From assembly GCA_022483465.1 (NCBI GenBank), contig JAKVNF010000001.1:682001-746000 (forward strand): a DNA stretch of 64,000 nucleotides. Direction: 5' to 3'. This DNA comes from Lachnospiraceae bacterium. Lineage in GTDB: Bacteria; Bacillota; Clostridia; Lachnospirales; Lachnospiraceae. Shown piece by piece: positions 16,045 through 25,689 of this stretch. Below the pieces are notes generated by a model, which saw only the letters and a program-made list of their open reading frames with translations, made no database searches and was not told where the DNA came from. The translations under genes were made by a program, and so were the position numbers. Numbering within the stretch: position 1 is the stretch's first letter; the number at the start of each line of letters is the position of its first letter.

Positions 16045-16468
16045 GAGTTTGCCTCCTTTGTTTTTGTACTGTTTGTTCGAATTTGTCATCCTATTTTCTC
16101 CCGGGCCGGCCGGTTTGTAAACCACAGCGTCCGGGACGGGCCCGCTTTTTTCAGAATTGCGGCTCTCATTGGGTGACATATCGTTTTTGACTGTTTTGGT
16201 CAATCCGTTCCCGGAACCTTGGAAATGCGCACTTTGTGGATTATTCGAATTTCCGTTCTATTTTCAGTCTTTTTTCATCCCCAACTTGCCAGAAATCCCC
16301 AGATTCCACAGAGTTATCCACATTGACACGTGTGTCATATTTTCGTTTTTCAGCCGTTTCGAGGCGGAAATTCCGGGTTGTTTTCTGATAACTCTGAGCA
16401 TTTTTGGTTACCATATCAGACACGATTTTTCCTCCACATCGATCTTGCGTTTGTCCACATCGGGGAGG
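16045..16468. other. 424-bp intergenic region with DnaA-box-like 9-mers and a palindrome
   Basis: No gene is supported here. The stretch is A+T-rich. It contains one consensus DnaA box (TTATCCACA, 16314-16322) and two one-mismatch versions (16235-16243 on the minus strand; TTGTCCACA at 16451-16459). A perfect palindrome TGACAC-GT-GTGTCA lies at 16324-16337. A minus-strand TTGACC/TATGTC pair near 16172-16200 could be the promoter of the GH13 gene. Confidence 0.4.
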
Positions 16469-18967
16469 TCACAGCCAGCTGTCCCAGAAGCGGCAGACCC
16501 GAAGGGAGACCTCTTTGGTGTTCGTCTCCTCCAGATCCGCCCACTCCGCGGGGAAGAGCTTTCGGTAGGCGGGCGTCAGGAACCGGTCGTCCAAAAGGGC
16601 CACAATTCCCACATCCTCCCGGGTGCGGATCACCCGGCCCGCCGCCTGCAGCACCTTATTCATCCCCGGATACCGGTAGGCATAGGCGTAGCCGTCCTCG
16701 CCCCGGCCGTCGAAGTAGTCCTTCACAATGCGCCGCTCGGCGCAGACCTGGGGGATGCCGGTGCCAACGATGATGGCGCCGATCAGCCGGTCACTCGTGA
16801 GATCGATCCCCTCAGAGAAGATCCCGCCGAGGATGCACAGGCCCAGCTGGCTCCGGTCCTGGTAGACCGTCTGGAAGTTTTCAAGGAACTGCTCCCGCTC
16901 CTTCTCCCCCATTCCGGGCGTCTGGGTCAGAATTCTCGTTGACCCCTCCGGTAAATCGGCCCCGGGATCCGTGATTACGCCGGGGTTTGGTGCGATCCGG
17001 TCCGCCACCTCCTGCAGAAAGGCGTAGGAGGGGAAAAAGGCCAGATAGTTGCCGTGCCGCTGGCCGGTGATGGCGAGGATGCAGTCCGCGATCTTCCGGT
17101 ACTGCTGTTCGCCCCGGCGGGCATAGCGGCTCGTCACGTCCCGCACGAGAAACCGCCCCTCCCGGTCCGCGTCAAAGACCGAGTGGGCGTAGATCTCATA
17201 GTCCTCCTTCGTGCCCCCGAGGAGCTCCTTGTAGTACTGGATCGGCAGGAAGGTGGCAGAGAAGAGGATGGCGGAGCGCCCCCGGTCCATGCAGCGCCGC
17301 AGGTTCCCGGAAGGGTCCACGTTGAAGAGGTGCAGGCTAAGGTCGTCTTTGCCCGCAGGCTCCGCATAGAGGATGTAGCGCTCGTCCAAAAATCCCGCCA
17401 CCATGCCAAAGTGGCTCAGGCGGAAGTAAAAATCCAGGAACTCCTGCCGGATTGCCTTTTTCTCGGCAAGATGCGGATCTCTTTGACTTTTTGAGTCAAG
17501 GTCCCGTTCCCTCGCGAGGATGTCCTCCATCTCCCTGCCGGCTTCCTGCACCCTCTCACTGATCCGGTCAACATCCTCGAGAATCCAGTAATTTTCTTCG
17601 CGCTTTGCGTTTGCAGTAAGTGGCGCTGTCTTTTCCTGCCCCCGCCGGAGTTTTAGGAGCTCCCGCTGCAGGGACAGAAGGCGCTTTGCAAGCTCCGGGT
17701 ACAGGGTCCGGATCTTTTTGCGGAAGGTCCCGATCTCACTTCTTGTGAGGTCTGCGCTGTACATGGCGCGGCCCCGGTCCAGGAGGTTATGGGCCTCATC
17801 AATGAGAAAGACCGCGTCGGTGCGCGGCGTCCCATCCGCAAAGAAGCGCTGGAGCCTCGCGTGGGGGTCGAACAGATAGTTGTAGTCCCCGATGATGACG
17901 TCCGAGAAGAGGGCAAGGTCCAGGCTCATCTCGAAGGGGCAGACAAAGTACTTTGCCGCATATGCCTCGATGTTCTCCCTGGTCAGGGCCTCCTCATGGG
18001 TCAGCATGTCGAAGAGGGCGTCGTTAATCCGGTCGAAGTGTCCCGCCGCCCGGTAGCAGTCCTCCGGGTTGCAGGAGGGCTTGTCCAAAACGCAGATTTT
18101 CTCCTTGGCGGTCAGCGTGCAGGAGCGGAGCTTTGCCCCCTTCTCCCGGAACAATCCGATGGTCTCCTCCGCCGCGGTCCGGGTGATGGTCTTGGCCGTC
18201 AGGTAGAAGATCCGGCTCGTCAGGCCTTCCCCCATGGCCTTTGCGGCGGGGAAGAGGGTGGTGAGGGTCTTTCCGGTCCCGGTGGGCGCCTCCAAAAACA
18301 GGAGCTTTTCCCGGGCGATCGTCCGGTACACGGCGCCCGCCAGCTCCTTCTGCCCCGGCCGGTAGGAAAACGGGAAGACCAGCTGCTGGAGGGAGGCGGT
18401 CCGCTCCGCCTTCCAGCGACGGCAGAGGTCTGCCCAGCGGGCGTACTCTGCCATTACCCCGTCAAACCAGGTGCGCAGTTCTTCCGTATCATATTGAAAA
18501 TAGAAGTAACGGATCTTCTGGGTGATGCGGCTGCAGTAGGTCATCCGCACGCCGATTCTGGGAAGGCCCTCCCCCAGGGCATGCATCACGGCATAGCACT
18601 TGGCCTGGGCGAGGTGCACCGGCTCGGGGCGGCGCACCCGGTCCAGGCGCCTTGCGGTGGTCTTGATCTCATCGATATAGATGCCCGTCTCGCCGCCCTT
18701 GGGGTCGCTCCCGGTGAAGATCCCGTCTGCCCGACCCTCGATGGTGATGTCTGACGGTGCCTCCCCCTCTGCCTCCGGGAACGAATAGCGCAGCGTGAGC
18801 CAGACCTCGGGGGCATAGTCCTCCCCCGCGGATTCCTGAATCATGCGGTGCAGGCGGGAGCCCTCCAGCATGTCGCCGACGCTGCCGCCGGTTCGGTTGT
18901 CCAGGTCCCCGGAGCGCAGCAGAAACTCCACGAGCTCCCGGACCGATACCACATCTTCTGTAAACAT
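16469..18967 (-). CDS. Rad3/DinG-like ATP-dependent DNA helicase with N-terminal nuclease-like domain
   Basis: The 832-residue protein is an XPD/Rad3-type superfamily 2 helicase. Residues 1-190 resemble a Cas4-like PD-(D/E)xK domain, with IEGRADGIF and IYIDEIKTT. The helicase core starts at about 205 with Walker A APTGTGKT and continues with the DEAH box FLIDEAHN. Four Cys that would hold a [4Fe-4S] cluster occur in KICVLDKPSCNPEDCY and YFVCPFE. Motifs V and VI (GIDLTSDRL, QAAGRVIR) are intact. It is common in Clostridia and probably acts in repair or resolution of DNA structures; the exact role is unknown. No clear Shine-Dalgarno precedes the ATG at 18967. Confidence 0.88.
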   Translation of the reverse strand: MFTEDVVSVRELVEFLLRSGDLDNRTGGSVGDMLEGSRLHRMIQESAGEDYAPEVWLTLRYSFPEAEGEAPSDITIEGRADGIFTGSDPKGGETGIYIDEIKTTARRLDRVRRPEPVHLAQAKCYAVMHALGEGLPRIGVRMTYCSRITQKIRYFYFQYDTEELRTWFDGVMAEYARWADLCRRWKAERTASLQQLVFPFSYRPGQKELAGAVYRTIAREKLLFLEAPTGTGKTLTTLFPAAKAMGEGLTSRIFYLTAKTITRTAAEETIGLFREKGAKLRSCTLTAKEKICVLDKPSCNPEDCYRAAGHFDRINDALFDMLTHEEALTRENIEAYAAKYFVCPFEMSLDLALFSDVIIGDYNYLFDPHARLQRFFADGTPRTDAVFLIDEAHNLLDRGRAMYSADLTRSEIGTFRKKIRTLYPELAKRLLSLQRELLKLRRGQEKTAPLTANAKREENYWILEDVDRISERVQEAGREMEDILARERDLDSKSQRDPHLAEKKAIRQEFLDFYFRLSHFGMVAGFLDERYILYAEPAGKDDLSLHLFNVDPSGNLRRCMDRGRSAILFSATFLPIQYYKELLGGTKEDYEIYAHSVFDADREGRFLVRDVTSRYARRGEQQYRKIADCILAITGQRHGNYLAFFPSYAFLQEVADRIAPNPGVITDPGADLPEGSTRILTQTPGMGEKEREQFLENFQTVYQDRSQLGLCILGGIFSEGIDLTSDRLIGAIIVGTGIPQVCAERRIVKDYFDGRGEDGYAYAYRYPGMNKVLQAAGRVIRTREDVGIVALLDDRFLTPAYRKLFPAEWADLEETNTKEVSLRVCRFWDSWL

Positions 18968-18998
18968 AGCAGCCGTATTGTCTCACGAATCCGCGCGC

Positions 18999-19040
18999 AA
19001 AAAAAGCCGGCTTCCGGAGTAAATGCTCCGAAAGCCGGCT
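18999..19040 (-). terminator. Terminator of the HPr-like gene
   Basis: Minus-strand AGCCGGCTTTCGGAG pairs with CTCCGGAAGCCGGCT (one mismatch) and is followed by seven T. Confidence 0.9.
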
Positions 19041-19059
19041 CGTCTGTTCACCCGACTGC

Positions 19060-19299
19060 TCAGCCTGCAGGCGCCAGACGGTTGAGTTCCTCCTCGAACT
19101 GCTTATCATACCCGTTGTAGGTCACTTCCAGCTGATCCATCAGATTCAGTGCCAATACGCCAAGGATTGACTTGGCATCCACAGTGATATGATTGCGGCT
19201 CTTGCTGGCCACATCGATGTCAAAATCGCAATGCGACGCCGCGTTGACGAACTCTCTCACCTGACCGGTGGTGAGTCTGATATCTCTCTTTTTCATCAT
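19060..19299 (-). CDS. HPr-like protein lacking the active-site histidine (Crh-like)
   Basis: The 79-residue protein has the HPr fold signature around DAKSILGVLALNL, which matches the region of the regulatory Ser46 of HPr (KSIMGVMSL). The segment that should hold the phosphorylated His15 (GIHARPA in HPr) reads LTTGQVREF, so the phosphotransfer residue is missing. This recalls Crh of Bacillus subtilis, which also lacks His15 but keeps Ser46 and serves catabolite control. Here no CcpA or HPr kinase is adjacent. The start ATG-ATG at 19299 follows AAGGAG by 6 bases. It is a single-gene unit. Confidence 0.8.
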   Translation of the reverse strand: MMKKRDIRLTTGQVREFVNAASHCDFDIDVASKSRNHITVDAKSILGVLALNLMDQLEVTYNGYDKQFEEELNRLAPAG

Positions 19300-19415
19300 A
19301 TCGTTCTCCTTTCCCACAGACCAGACAGACCTGTGAAGTGAGGCGCGCCTCAGAGGCCGGGTGAAACACCGAGATGTAAACGATTCCAATGCTTGTTTCA
19401 TCCAACCTTTGCCCC

Positions 19416-19443
19416 ATTATACGCGCTGGCTGGGATTTGTAAA
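19416..19443 (-). promoter_or_regulatory. Promoter of the HPr-like gene
   Basis: Minus-strand TTTACA (19443-19438) and TATAAT (19421-19416) are 16 bases apart. A 115-base leader follows, with the palindrome GAGGCGCGCCTC. Confidence 0.65.
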
Positions 19444-19624
19444 TGGAAGGGATGAACAAGATTTCGAGTGTTCCGGGGCCAGATTTTGTACAGATCATTC
19501 ATACTTTACGCGAATTTATCGGATAATTGTGGATATCTTTGCTGCATTTGTCGGCATTTGCAGTCACTTTGGGTCTTATGACCGGGCTGCCGATCGCATG
19601 GAGAGGCAGCCTTCAATCCTTCTC

Positions 19625-19653
19625 TTGAAAATCGACTGTGCATGTTATTTAAT
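19625..19653 (+). promoter_or_regulatory. Promoter of asnA
   Basis: TTGAAA (19625-19630) and TTTAAT (19648-19653) are 17 bases apart. A 7-bp hairpin GCCCGGT/ACCGGGC follows at 19666-19686 in the leader; no T-box motif was found. Confidence 0.65.
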
Positions 19654-19720
19654 AGGATAGAACTCGCCCGGTGTGAAAGACCGGGCCATTTGTGGAATGA
19701 GGAAAAGGACAGGGTAAAAC

Positions 19721-20728
19721 ATGGAACATCTCAAAATACCGCAAGGCTATCAATCGTCCCTCAACCTGCACGAGACGCAGGTCGCCATCAAGGTCGTGAA
19801 GGACTTCTTCCAGAACCTCCTGGCAGAGCGGATGAACCTGCTGCGTGTCTCCGCCCCGCTGATCGTGGATCCGGCCTCCGGACTCAACGACAACTTGAAC
19901 GGTGTGGAGCGCCCGGTGCGCTTCGACATCAAGGAGACCGGCCGCGACGCCGAGGTGGTGCAGTCGCTGGCAAAGTGGAAGCGCTATGCCCTCCAGAAGT
20001 ACGGCTTCCGGGTGGGCGAGGGCCTCTACACCGACATGAGCGCCATCCGCCGGGATGAGATCACCGACAACATTCACTCAATCTACGTGGACCAGTGGGA
20101 CTGGGAGAAGATCATCCGGAAGGAAGACCGCAACCTGGATACCCTGAAAGAGACCGTCCGCACCGTGTACCGGGTGCTGCGCAAGACCGAGAAGTACATG
20201 TCGATCCGCTACGACTACATCGAGGATCTTCTGCCCCACGACATCAGTTTTGTGACGAGCTCCGAGCTCGAGGCCATGTATCCGGACAAGACCCCCAAGG
20301 AGCGGGAGTACCTGCTCACGAAGGAGAAGGGCGCCCTCTGCGTCATGCAGATCGGGGACAAGCTGGCAAACGGCGAGCCCCACGACGGAAGAGCCCCGGA
20401 CTACGATGACTGGCAGCTCAATGCCGACATCCTGGTCTACTATCCGCTCCTCGACATCGCCTTGGAGCTCTCCTCCATGGGCATCCGCGTGGATGAGAAG
20501 TCCCTGGCGGAACAGCTGAAGAAGGCAGGCTGTGAGGACCGGGCGGAGCTCCCGTTCCAGAAAGCCGTATTAAACGGGGAACTTCCCTATACCATCGGCG
20601 GCGGCATCGGCCAGTCCCGAATCTGCATGTTCTTCCTGCGCAAGGCCCACATCGGCGAGGTACAGGCATCCCTCTGGCCGGAGGACGTGACGAGAACCTG
20701 TGAGGAGAACGGCATCCACCTGCTGTGA
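19721..20728 (+). CDS. asnA: Aspartate-ammonia ligase
   Basis: AsnA makes asparagine from aspartate, ammonia and ATP in the cytoplasm. The 335-residue sequence matches the family from end to end: YQSSLNLHETQVAIK at the start, RVSAPLIVDPASGLNDNL for the Asp site, KWKRYALQKYG, VYVDQWDWEK-like SIYVDQWDWEK, and the class-II-synthetase-like end GGGIGQSRICMFFL. Fold and catalytic residues resemble those of aspartyl-tRNA synthetase. A purine-rich GAGGAAAAGGA precedes the ATG. It is monocistronic, with its own promoter and terminator. Confidence 0.95.
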   Translation: MEHLKIPQGYQSSLNLHETQVAIKVVKDFFQNLLAERMNLLRVSAPLIVDPASGLNDNLNGVERPVRFDIKETGRDAEVVQSLAKWKRYALQKYGFRVGEGLYTDMSAIRRDEITDNIHSIYVDQWDWEKIIRKEDRNLDTLKETVRTVYRVLRKTEKYMSIRYDYIEDLLPHDISFVTSSELEAMYPDKTPKEREYLLTKEKGALCVMQIGDKLANGEPHDGRAPDYDDWQLNADILVYYPLLDIALELSSMGIRVDEKSLAEQLKKAGCEDRAELPFQKAVLNGELPYTIGGGIGQSRICMFFLRKAHIGEVQASLWPEDVTRTCEENGIHLL

Positions 20729-20787
20729 GGCGGGAACGCCATACCAAATATCTTCGTATTACGATATCTTTTTTGTATCATAGAATT

Positions 20788-20828
20788 CCCCTGTCTGGCC
20801 GCGCATTGCGTCCAGGCAGGGGTATTTT
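20788..20828 (+). terminator. Terminator of asnA
   Basis: CCCCTGTCTGG pairs with CCAGGCAGGGG around a 13-base loop and is followed by TATTTTC. Confidence 0.75.
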
Positions 20829-20903
20829 CAGTCTCTTTCTGTTCTATCCGGCTAATATTATTAGGTTTTCCACATCTTTTTACGCATTGCATCGGTAAAG
20901 TGC

Positions 20904-22332
<1,429 letters not shown>

Positions 22333-22364
22333 TCCAGCTTCCCATAAGACAGACTGAACCACAC

Positions 22365-22407
22365 ATGCCGATTTCGGGGATTTTCCCCCGGAATCGGCAT
22401 TTTTTTG
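22365..22407 (+). terminator. Terminator of gdhA
   Basis: ATGCCGATTTCGGGG pairs with CCCCGGAATCGGCAT (one mismatch) and is followed by seven T. Confidence 0.9.
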
Positions 22408-22439
22408 GGGTCTTTCATTTTTCTTGTGTGATGCACCAG

Positions 22440-22673
22440 AAGGAGATAATCCATAGAGGATACCTTCTAAAAAGTACTACCACTTCAAGTGGTAGTCTGG
22501 ACTGGCAGAGACAGCTCCGAGACCGTGGGCCCCTCGGCGATGCTCCCACGGTCCGACAAAGGTTACAGTAAACCAAAAGGCTTATTGGGCACCAGAGGAG
22601 AAGCCGGATCCAGGGCTCTGAGCGGAGGTCAGGAGGGGCCCATCCCACAAAAAAAGTGAAAGGGCCTTTTTTT
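22440..22673 (+). ncRNA. Structured non-coding element of unknown class
   Basis: No gene fits this 230-base stretch, but it is full of paired arms. There is a perfect 10-bp palindrome ACTACCACTT-C-AAGTGGTAGT (22476-22496) and a 9-bp stem GACCGTGGG/CCCACGGTC (22521-22553). Smaller hairpins are GGTT..AACC (22561-22574) and GGCTT/AAGCC (22579-22605). It ends in a terminator-like GGCCC/GGGCC stem followed by seven T (22637-22673). This could be a regulatory or guide-like RNA, or the remnant ends of an IS200/IS605-type element, whose ends carry such palindromes. Known SRP, 6S, tmRNA and riboswitch motifs were not recognised. Confidence 0.5.
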
Positions 22674-22759
22674 GTCTGGGAAATGGCCGCCTGCCGCGTT
22701 ACAATCTTTACGATATGAACATTGCAGATCCACGGAATGCCTGCAGAAAGGACCCGTCT

Positions 22760-24013
22760 ATGAAACAGTTTGAACTGATTGCCCCCTGTCACTTCGGCCT
22801 CGAGAGCGTATGCAAGCAGGAAATCTACGACATCGGATACGAGATCTCCGAGGTGGATGACGGCAGAGTCACCTTTTTCGGGGATCCGGAGGCAATTGTG
22901 CGGGCCAATATCTGCCTGCGGACCGCAGAGCGGGTGCTGCTCAAGGTCGGATCCTTCCATGCGGAGTCCTTCGAGGATCTCTTCCAGGGAACCCGGGCCC
23001 TGCCCTGGGAGGAGTTTCTTCCCCGGGATGCGAAGTTCTGGGTGACCAAGGCCTCCAGCGTCCGGAGCAAGGTCTTCTCCCCCTCCGACATCCAGTCGGT
23101 CATGAAGAAGGCCATGGTGGAGCGGATGAAGGAGCGATACCACATCGACCACTTCCCGGAGGACGGCGCCTCCTATCCGGTGCGCGTCTTCATCAAGAAG
23201 GATGAGGTGACCGTCGGCATCGACACCACCGGGGAGAGTCTCCACAAGCGGGGATACCGCCTCGCCCAGGTCAAGGCGCCGATTGCGGAGAACCTGGCGG
23301 CAGGCCTTCTGCAGCTGACTCCCTGGAAGCCCGGCCGGATCCTGGTGGACCCCTTCTGCGGCTCCGGAACCTTTCTCATCGAGGCGGCCATGATGGCGGC
23401 CAACATCGCCCCAGGCATGAGCCGGCACTTCACTGCGGAAAGCTGGACCAACCTGATCCCCTCCTCCTACTGGAAGGACGGCCAGACCGAGGCCGCCGAT
23501 GCCATCGACCTCTCCGTGGAAACCGATCTGCAGGGATACGACATCGATCCCGCTGCTGTGGCAGCGGCCCGGGAGAATGCGCGCAATGCCGGTGTGGCGG
23601 ACCTCATCCACTTCCAGGTGCGCCCGGTGTCCGCCCTCTCCCATCCCAAGAAATACGGCTTCATTGTGACCAACCCGCCCTACGGTGAGCGGCTGACCGA
23701 CCAGGAACACGGCGGAGACTTCTACCTGCGGGGCATGCACCCGGGGCGGGAGGCAAGACAGGAGCGGACGCCCTCCCTCGCCTCCGAGCGGGAGATTGCA
23801 TCGCTCTACCGGGAGCTCGGGGAGCGGTTCCGGGCCCTGGACTCCTGGTCTTTGTACCTCATCACCTCCTATGCCGACGCGGAGAAGGAACTTGGCATGA
23901 AGGCGGCAAAGAACCGCAAGATCTACAACGGCATGATCAAGACCTACTTCTACATGTTCCCCGGGCCAAAGCCCGCACCGCGCAAGAAGAAAGAAGAAGA
24001 GCTGTCCGAGTGA
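22760..24013 (+). CDS. THUMP-domain class I SAM-dependent RNA methyltransferase (RlmL/YpsC-like)
   Basis: The 417-residue enzyme should methylate a base in rRNA or tRNA. Residues 1-150 form the ferredoxin-like/THUMP part that grips RNA (CHFGLESVCKQEIYDIGYEI). A Rossmann methyltransferase follows, with the SAM motif LVDPFCGSGTFLIEA near residue 195 and the catalytic N6/N2 motif TNPPYGERL near 310. It matches the Gram-positive YpsC/RlmL-N family (m2G or m6A formation). I start at the ATG at 22760, with AAAGGA 9 bases upstream. It begins an operon with rdgB and yfcE. Confidence 0.88.
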   Translation: MKQFELIAPCHFGLESVCKQEIYDIGYEISEVDDGRVTFFGDPEAIVRANICLRTAERVLLKVGSFHAESFEDLFQGTRALPWEEFLPRDAKFWVTKASSVRSKVFSPSDIQSVMKKAMVERMKERYHIDHFPEDGASYPVRVFIKKDEVTVGIDTTGESLHKRGYRLAQVKAPIAENLAAGLLQLTPWKPGRILVDPFCGSGTFLIEAAMMAANIAPGMSRHFTAESWTNLIPSSYWKDGQTEAADAIDLSVETDLQGYDIDPAAVAAARENARNAGVADLIHFQVRPVSALSHPKKYGFIVTNPPYGERLTDQEHGGDFYLRGMHPGREARQERTPSLASEREIASLYRELGERFRALDSWSLYLITSYADAEKELGMKAAKNRKIYNGMIKTYFYMFPGPKPAPRKKKEEELSE

Positions 24014-24035
24014 GGCTCGGAGGAAGGAGACTACC

Positions 24036-24698
24036 GTGAAACTGACCATGATACTGGCCAGCGGGAACGCCAACAAAGTCCGGGAGGTCCGGGAGATCGT
24101 GGCGGATCCGGAGGTTGTCGTGCGCTCCATGAAGGAGGCCGGGGTGTTCGCCGAGGCGGACGAGACCGGCACCACCTTTGCAGAGAATGCCCTGCTCAAG
24201 GCTAAGGCTGTGGCAAAACTGGCAGAGCAGGCAGATATCGAAGCGCCCTACTGCATCGTGAGCGACGACTCAGGGCTTGTCATCGATGCCCTGGGCGGTG
24301 CCCCGGGCATCTACTCGGCGCGCTTTATGGGACATGACACGGACTACCGCGTCAAGATGAATGCTCTTCTGGAGCAGCTCCGGGACGTGCCGGACGAAAA
24401 GCGCACCGCCCGCTTTGTGGCGGCGGTTTCCTGTATCTTCCCCAAGGGGCAGAAGGGCGTCCGCTATCCCAAGGAGGGAGAGGATCTCGTTCTTGCCAGT
24501 GAGGGGACCATGGAGGGGCGGATCGCCCACGGCATTGCCGGGGCCAATGGCTTTGGCTACGATCCCTTCTTCTATCTTCCCGAATACGGGAAGACCAGCG
24601 CAGAGCTTGCTCCCATGGAAAAGGATGCCATCTCCCACCGTGGGAAGGCGGTGCGGGAGATTCTGCGCCAGATCCGGGAGGTGTTGGAGCCCGCATGA
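24036..24698 (+). CDS. rdgB: XTP/dITP diphosphatase (RdgB/HAM1)
   Basis: RdgB removes deaminated purine nucleotides by hydrolysing dITP, XTP and similar to monophosphates. The N-terminal ILASGNANKVREVREI gives the phosphate site, GTTFAENALLKA and VSDDSGLVIDALGGAPGIYSA the metal and base sites, and NGFGYDPFF and AISHRGKA the C-terminal signatures. Length 220 residues. The start is a GTG at 24036 with GGAGGAAGGAG 7 bases upstream; an ATG four codons later is possible. Its stop overlaps the next start (ATGA). Confidence 0.93.
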   Translation: MKLTMILASGNANKVREVREIVADPEVVVRSMKEAGVFAEADETGTTFAENALLKAKAVAKLAEQADIEAPYCIVSDDSGLVIDALGGAPGIYSARFMGHDTDYRVKMNALLEQLRDVPDEKRTARFVAAVSCIFPKGQKGVRYPKEGEDLVLASEGTMEGRIAHGIAGANGFGYDPFFYLPEYGKTSAELAPMEKDAISHRGKAVREILRQIREVLEPA

Positions 24699-25207
24699 AA
24701 ATTCTGGTGATTTCCGATACCCACAGGCGGGACCGCCTGGTCGAAGCCATCTGGCGGCGGGAAGCTCCCTGCGATCTGGTGCTATGCGCCGGGGACGCGG
24801 AGGGGTCCGAGGCGGATTTTGCCGCGCTGGTTGCCCCGGCTCCCTTCCTCAGCGTGCGGGGCAACAACGACTTCTTTGCGGACCTCCCCGAGGAGCGGGA
24901 GATCCCCCTGGGGCCCTTTCGGTGTCTTCTGACTCACGGCCACCGCTATCACGTCTCCCTCTCCGAGGACCTGTTGGTGGAGGAGGCCAGAGCCCGGGGA
25001 GATGACATCGTGATCTACGGCCACACCCACCGCCCGGTCCTGCACCGGGAGCAGGGTATCCTTGTGTGCAACCCCGGAAGTGTCGGCTGGCCGAGGCAGG
25101 AGGGGCGCCTGTCCTCCTACCTCATCCTGGACCTTGCCCCGGACGGCATGCTCTCCGCCAGGATCCACTACCTGGAAGACGGAGGGCAGAATGCACAGGG
25201 CGCCTGA
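24695..25207 (+). CDS. YfcE/MJ0936-type metallophosphoesterase
   Basis: The 170-residue protein has the complete calcineurin-like metal-site set: ILVISDTHRR (Asp, His), CAGDAEG (Asp), VRGNND (Asn), LTHGHRY (His), YGHTHRPV (His, His). The family cleaves phosphodiesters in vitro and its physiological substrate is unsettled. It overlaps rdgB by four bases, so both are co-translated; rdgB-yfcE pairing is common in Firmicutes. The IS30-like element inserted 21 bases after its stop. Confidence 0.9.
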   Translation: MKILVISDTHRRDRLVEAIWRREAPCDLVLCAGDAEGSEADFAALVAPAPFLSVRGNNDFFADLPEEREIPLGPFRCLLTHGHRYHVSLSEDLLVEEARARGDDIVIYGHTHRPVLHREQGILVCNPGSVGWPRQEGRLSSYLILDLAPDGMLSARIHYLEDGGQNAQGA

Positions 25208-25212
25208 GTCAG

Positions 25213-25228
25213 GGCGTGAGATTTTTGG
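25213..25228. repeat. Direct repeat flanking IS30-like element 1, left copy
   Basis: GGCGTGAGATTTTTGG occurs here and again at 28147-28162, one copy at each end of the element. Depending on how the ends are drawn, the duplication is 15 or 16 bp. Confidence 0.8.
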
Positions 25229-25241
25229 CTGAAGTGAAAAG

Positions 25242-25400
25242 TTGATTTCCACTTTTAAGCACTCTCCGGCGACAGTGGAAATTACTCCTGCGATGAAGGC
25301 AGTAAAGGGGTGGATTGAGGCTGATTTCGTGGACCGGAGTCTTACAAAGGCCCTGAATTCATGGAAGATATTCACTTCGGAGTATAAAAACCAGAGGTGA
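25242..25400 (+). pseudogene. Possible gene remnant at the left end of the IS30-like element
   Basis: An open frame on the plus strand (from a TTG at 25242; first ATG at 25293) ends at 25400 and reads like a protein C terminus (GWIEADFVDRSLTKALNSW). A terminator hairpin begins at its last codons. There is no convincing Shine-Dalgarno and I do not recognise the family, so it may be a truncated gene carried by the element or chance. Confidence 0.25.
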
Positions 25401-25452
25401 ATTCAACGAACAGGATGTTTCCTGAAGATTGATTTCTGCCTCTGGATTTTTT
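25391..25452 (+). terminator. Terminator-like hairpin inside the IS30-like element
   Basis: CCAGAGG (25391-25397) pairs with CCTCTGG (25439-25445) around an inner CAGGA/TCCTG hairpin, then ATTTTTTC. It faces the plus direction, i.e. would stop transcription entering from yfcE. Confidence 0.6.
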
Positions 25453-25516
25453 CTTTGTAGTGAAGGCCCTGCAGGCGTTTTCTGTAGTTCAGATTTCTCA
25501 GCTTTGCGGTGCCGTT

Positions 25517-25663
25517 TTAATTCTGTGGTTTCCGTTTTCCGACTCTTGCATGCCAGATCCAGTCGGTAATGATCTGGCTCACGCTGGAGTGTTTTTCCTC
25601 CGCGTAAGCCTTCAGGCGTTTGGATGTATCCTCGGAGATGTAGATGTTAACCCGTTTCTTCAT
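25517..25663 (-). CDS. Ribbon-helix-helix (CopG-like) DNA-binding protein,48 residues
   Basis: The product begins with the beta-strand KKRVNIYIS and continues with two helices (EDTSKRLKAYAEEKHSS, VSQIITDWIWHAR), the classic MetJ/Arc/CopG layout. Such proteins dimerise and repress nearby promoters. AAAGGAGG lies 16 bases upstream of this ATG but only 9 bases before another ATG at 25670, which opens a 7-codon frame overlapping this start; the short frame may deliver ribosomes to it. A perfect 8-bp inverted repeat lies upstream at 25690-25714. It is the last gene of the element's operon. Confidence 0.8.
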   Translation of the reverse strand: MKKRVNIYISEDTSKRLKAYAEEKHSSVSQIITDWIWHARVGKRKPQN

Positions 25664-25689
25664 GGAGCATCTCGTCTGACCTCCTTTCT

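Noticed and set aside
16045-16468. Chromosomal origin
   Set aside because: Only one consensus DnaA box, and no dnaA, dnaN, rpmH or gyrase gene nearby.
22440-22673. SRP RNA, 6S RNA or tmRNA
   Set aside because: The SRP apical motif, the 6S central bubble with long closing stem, and the tmRNA acceptor arm were not found.
22415-24199. A 594-codon open frame on the minus strand
   Set aside because: It is the complement of the THUMP methyltransferase and has no recognisable motif.
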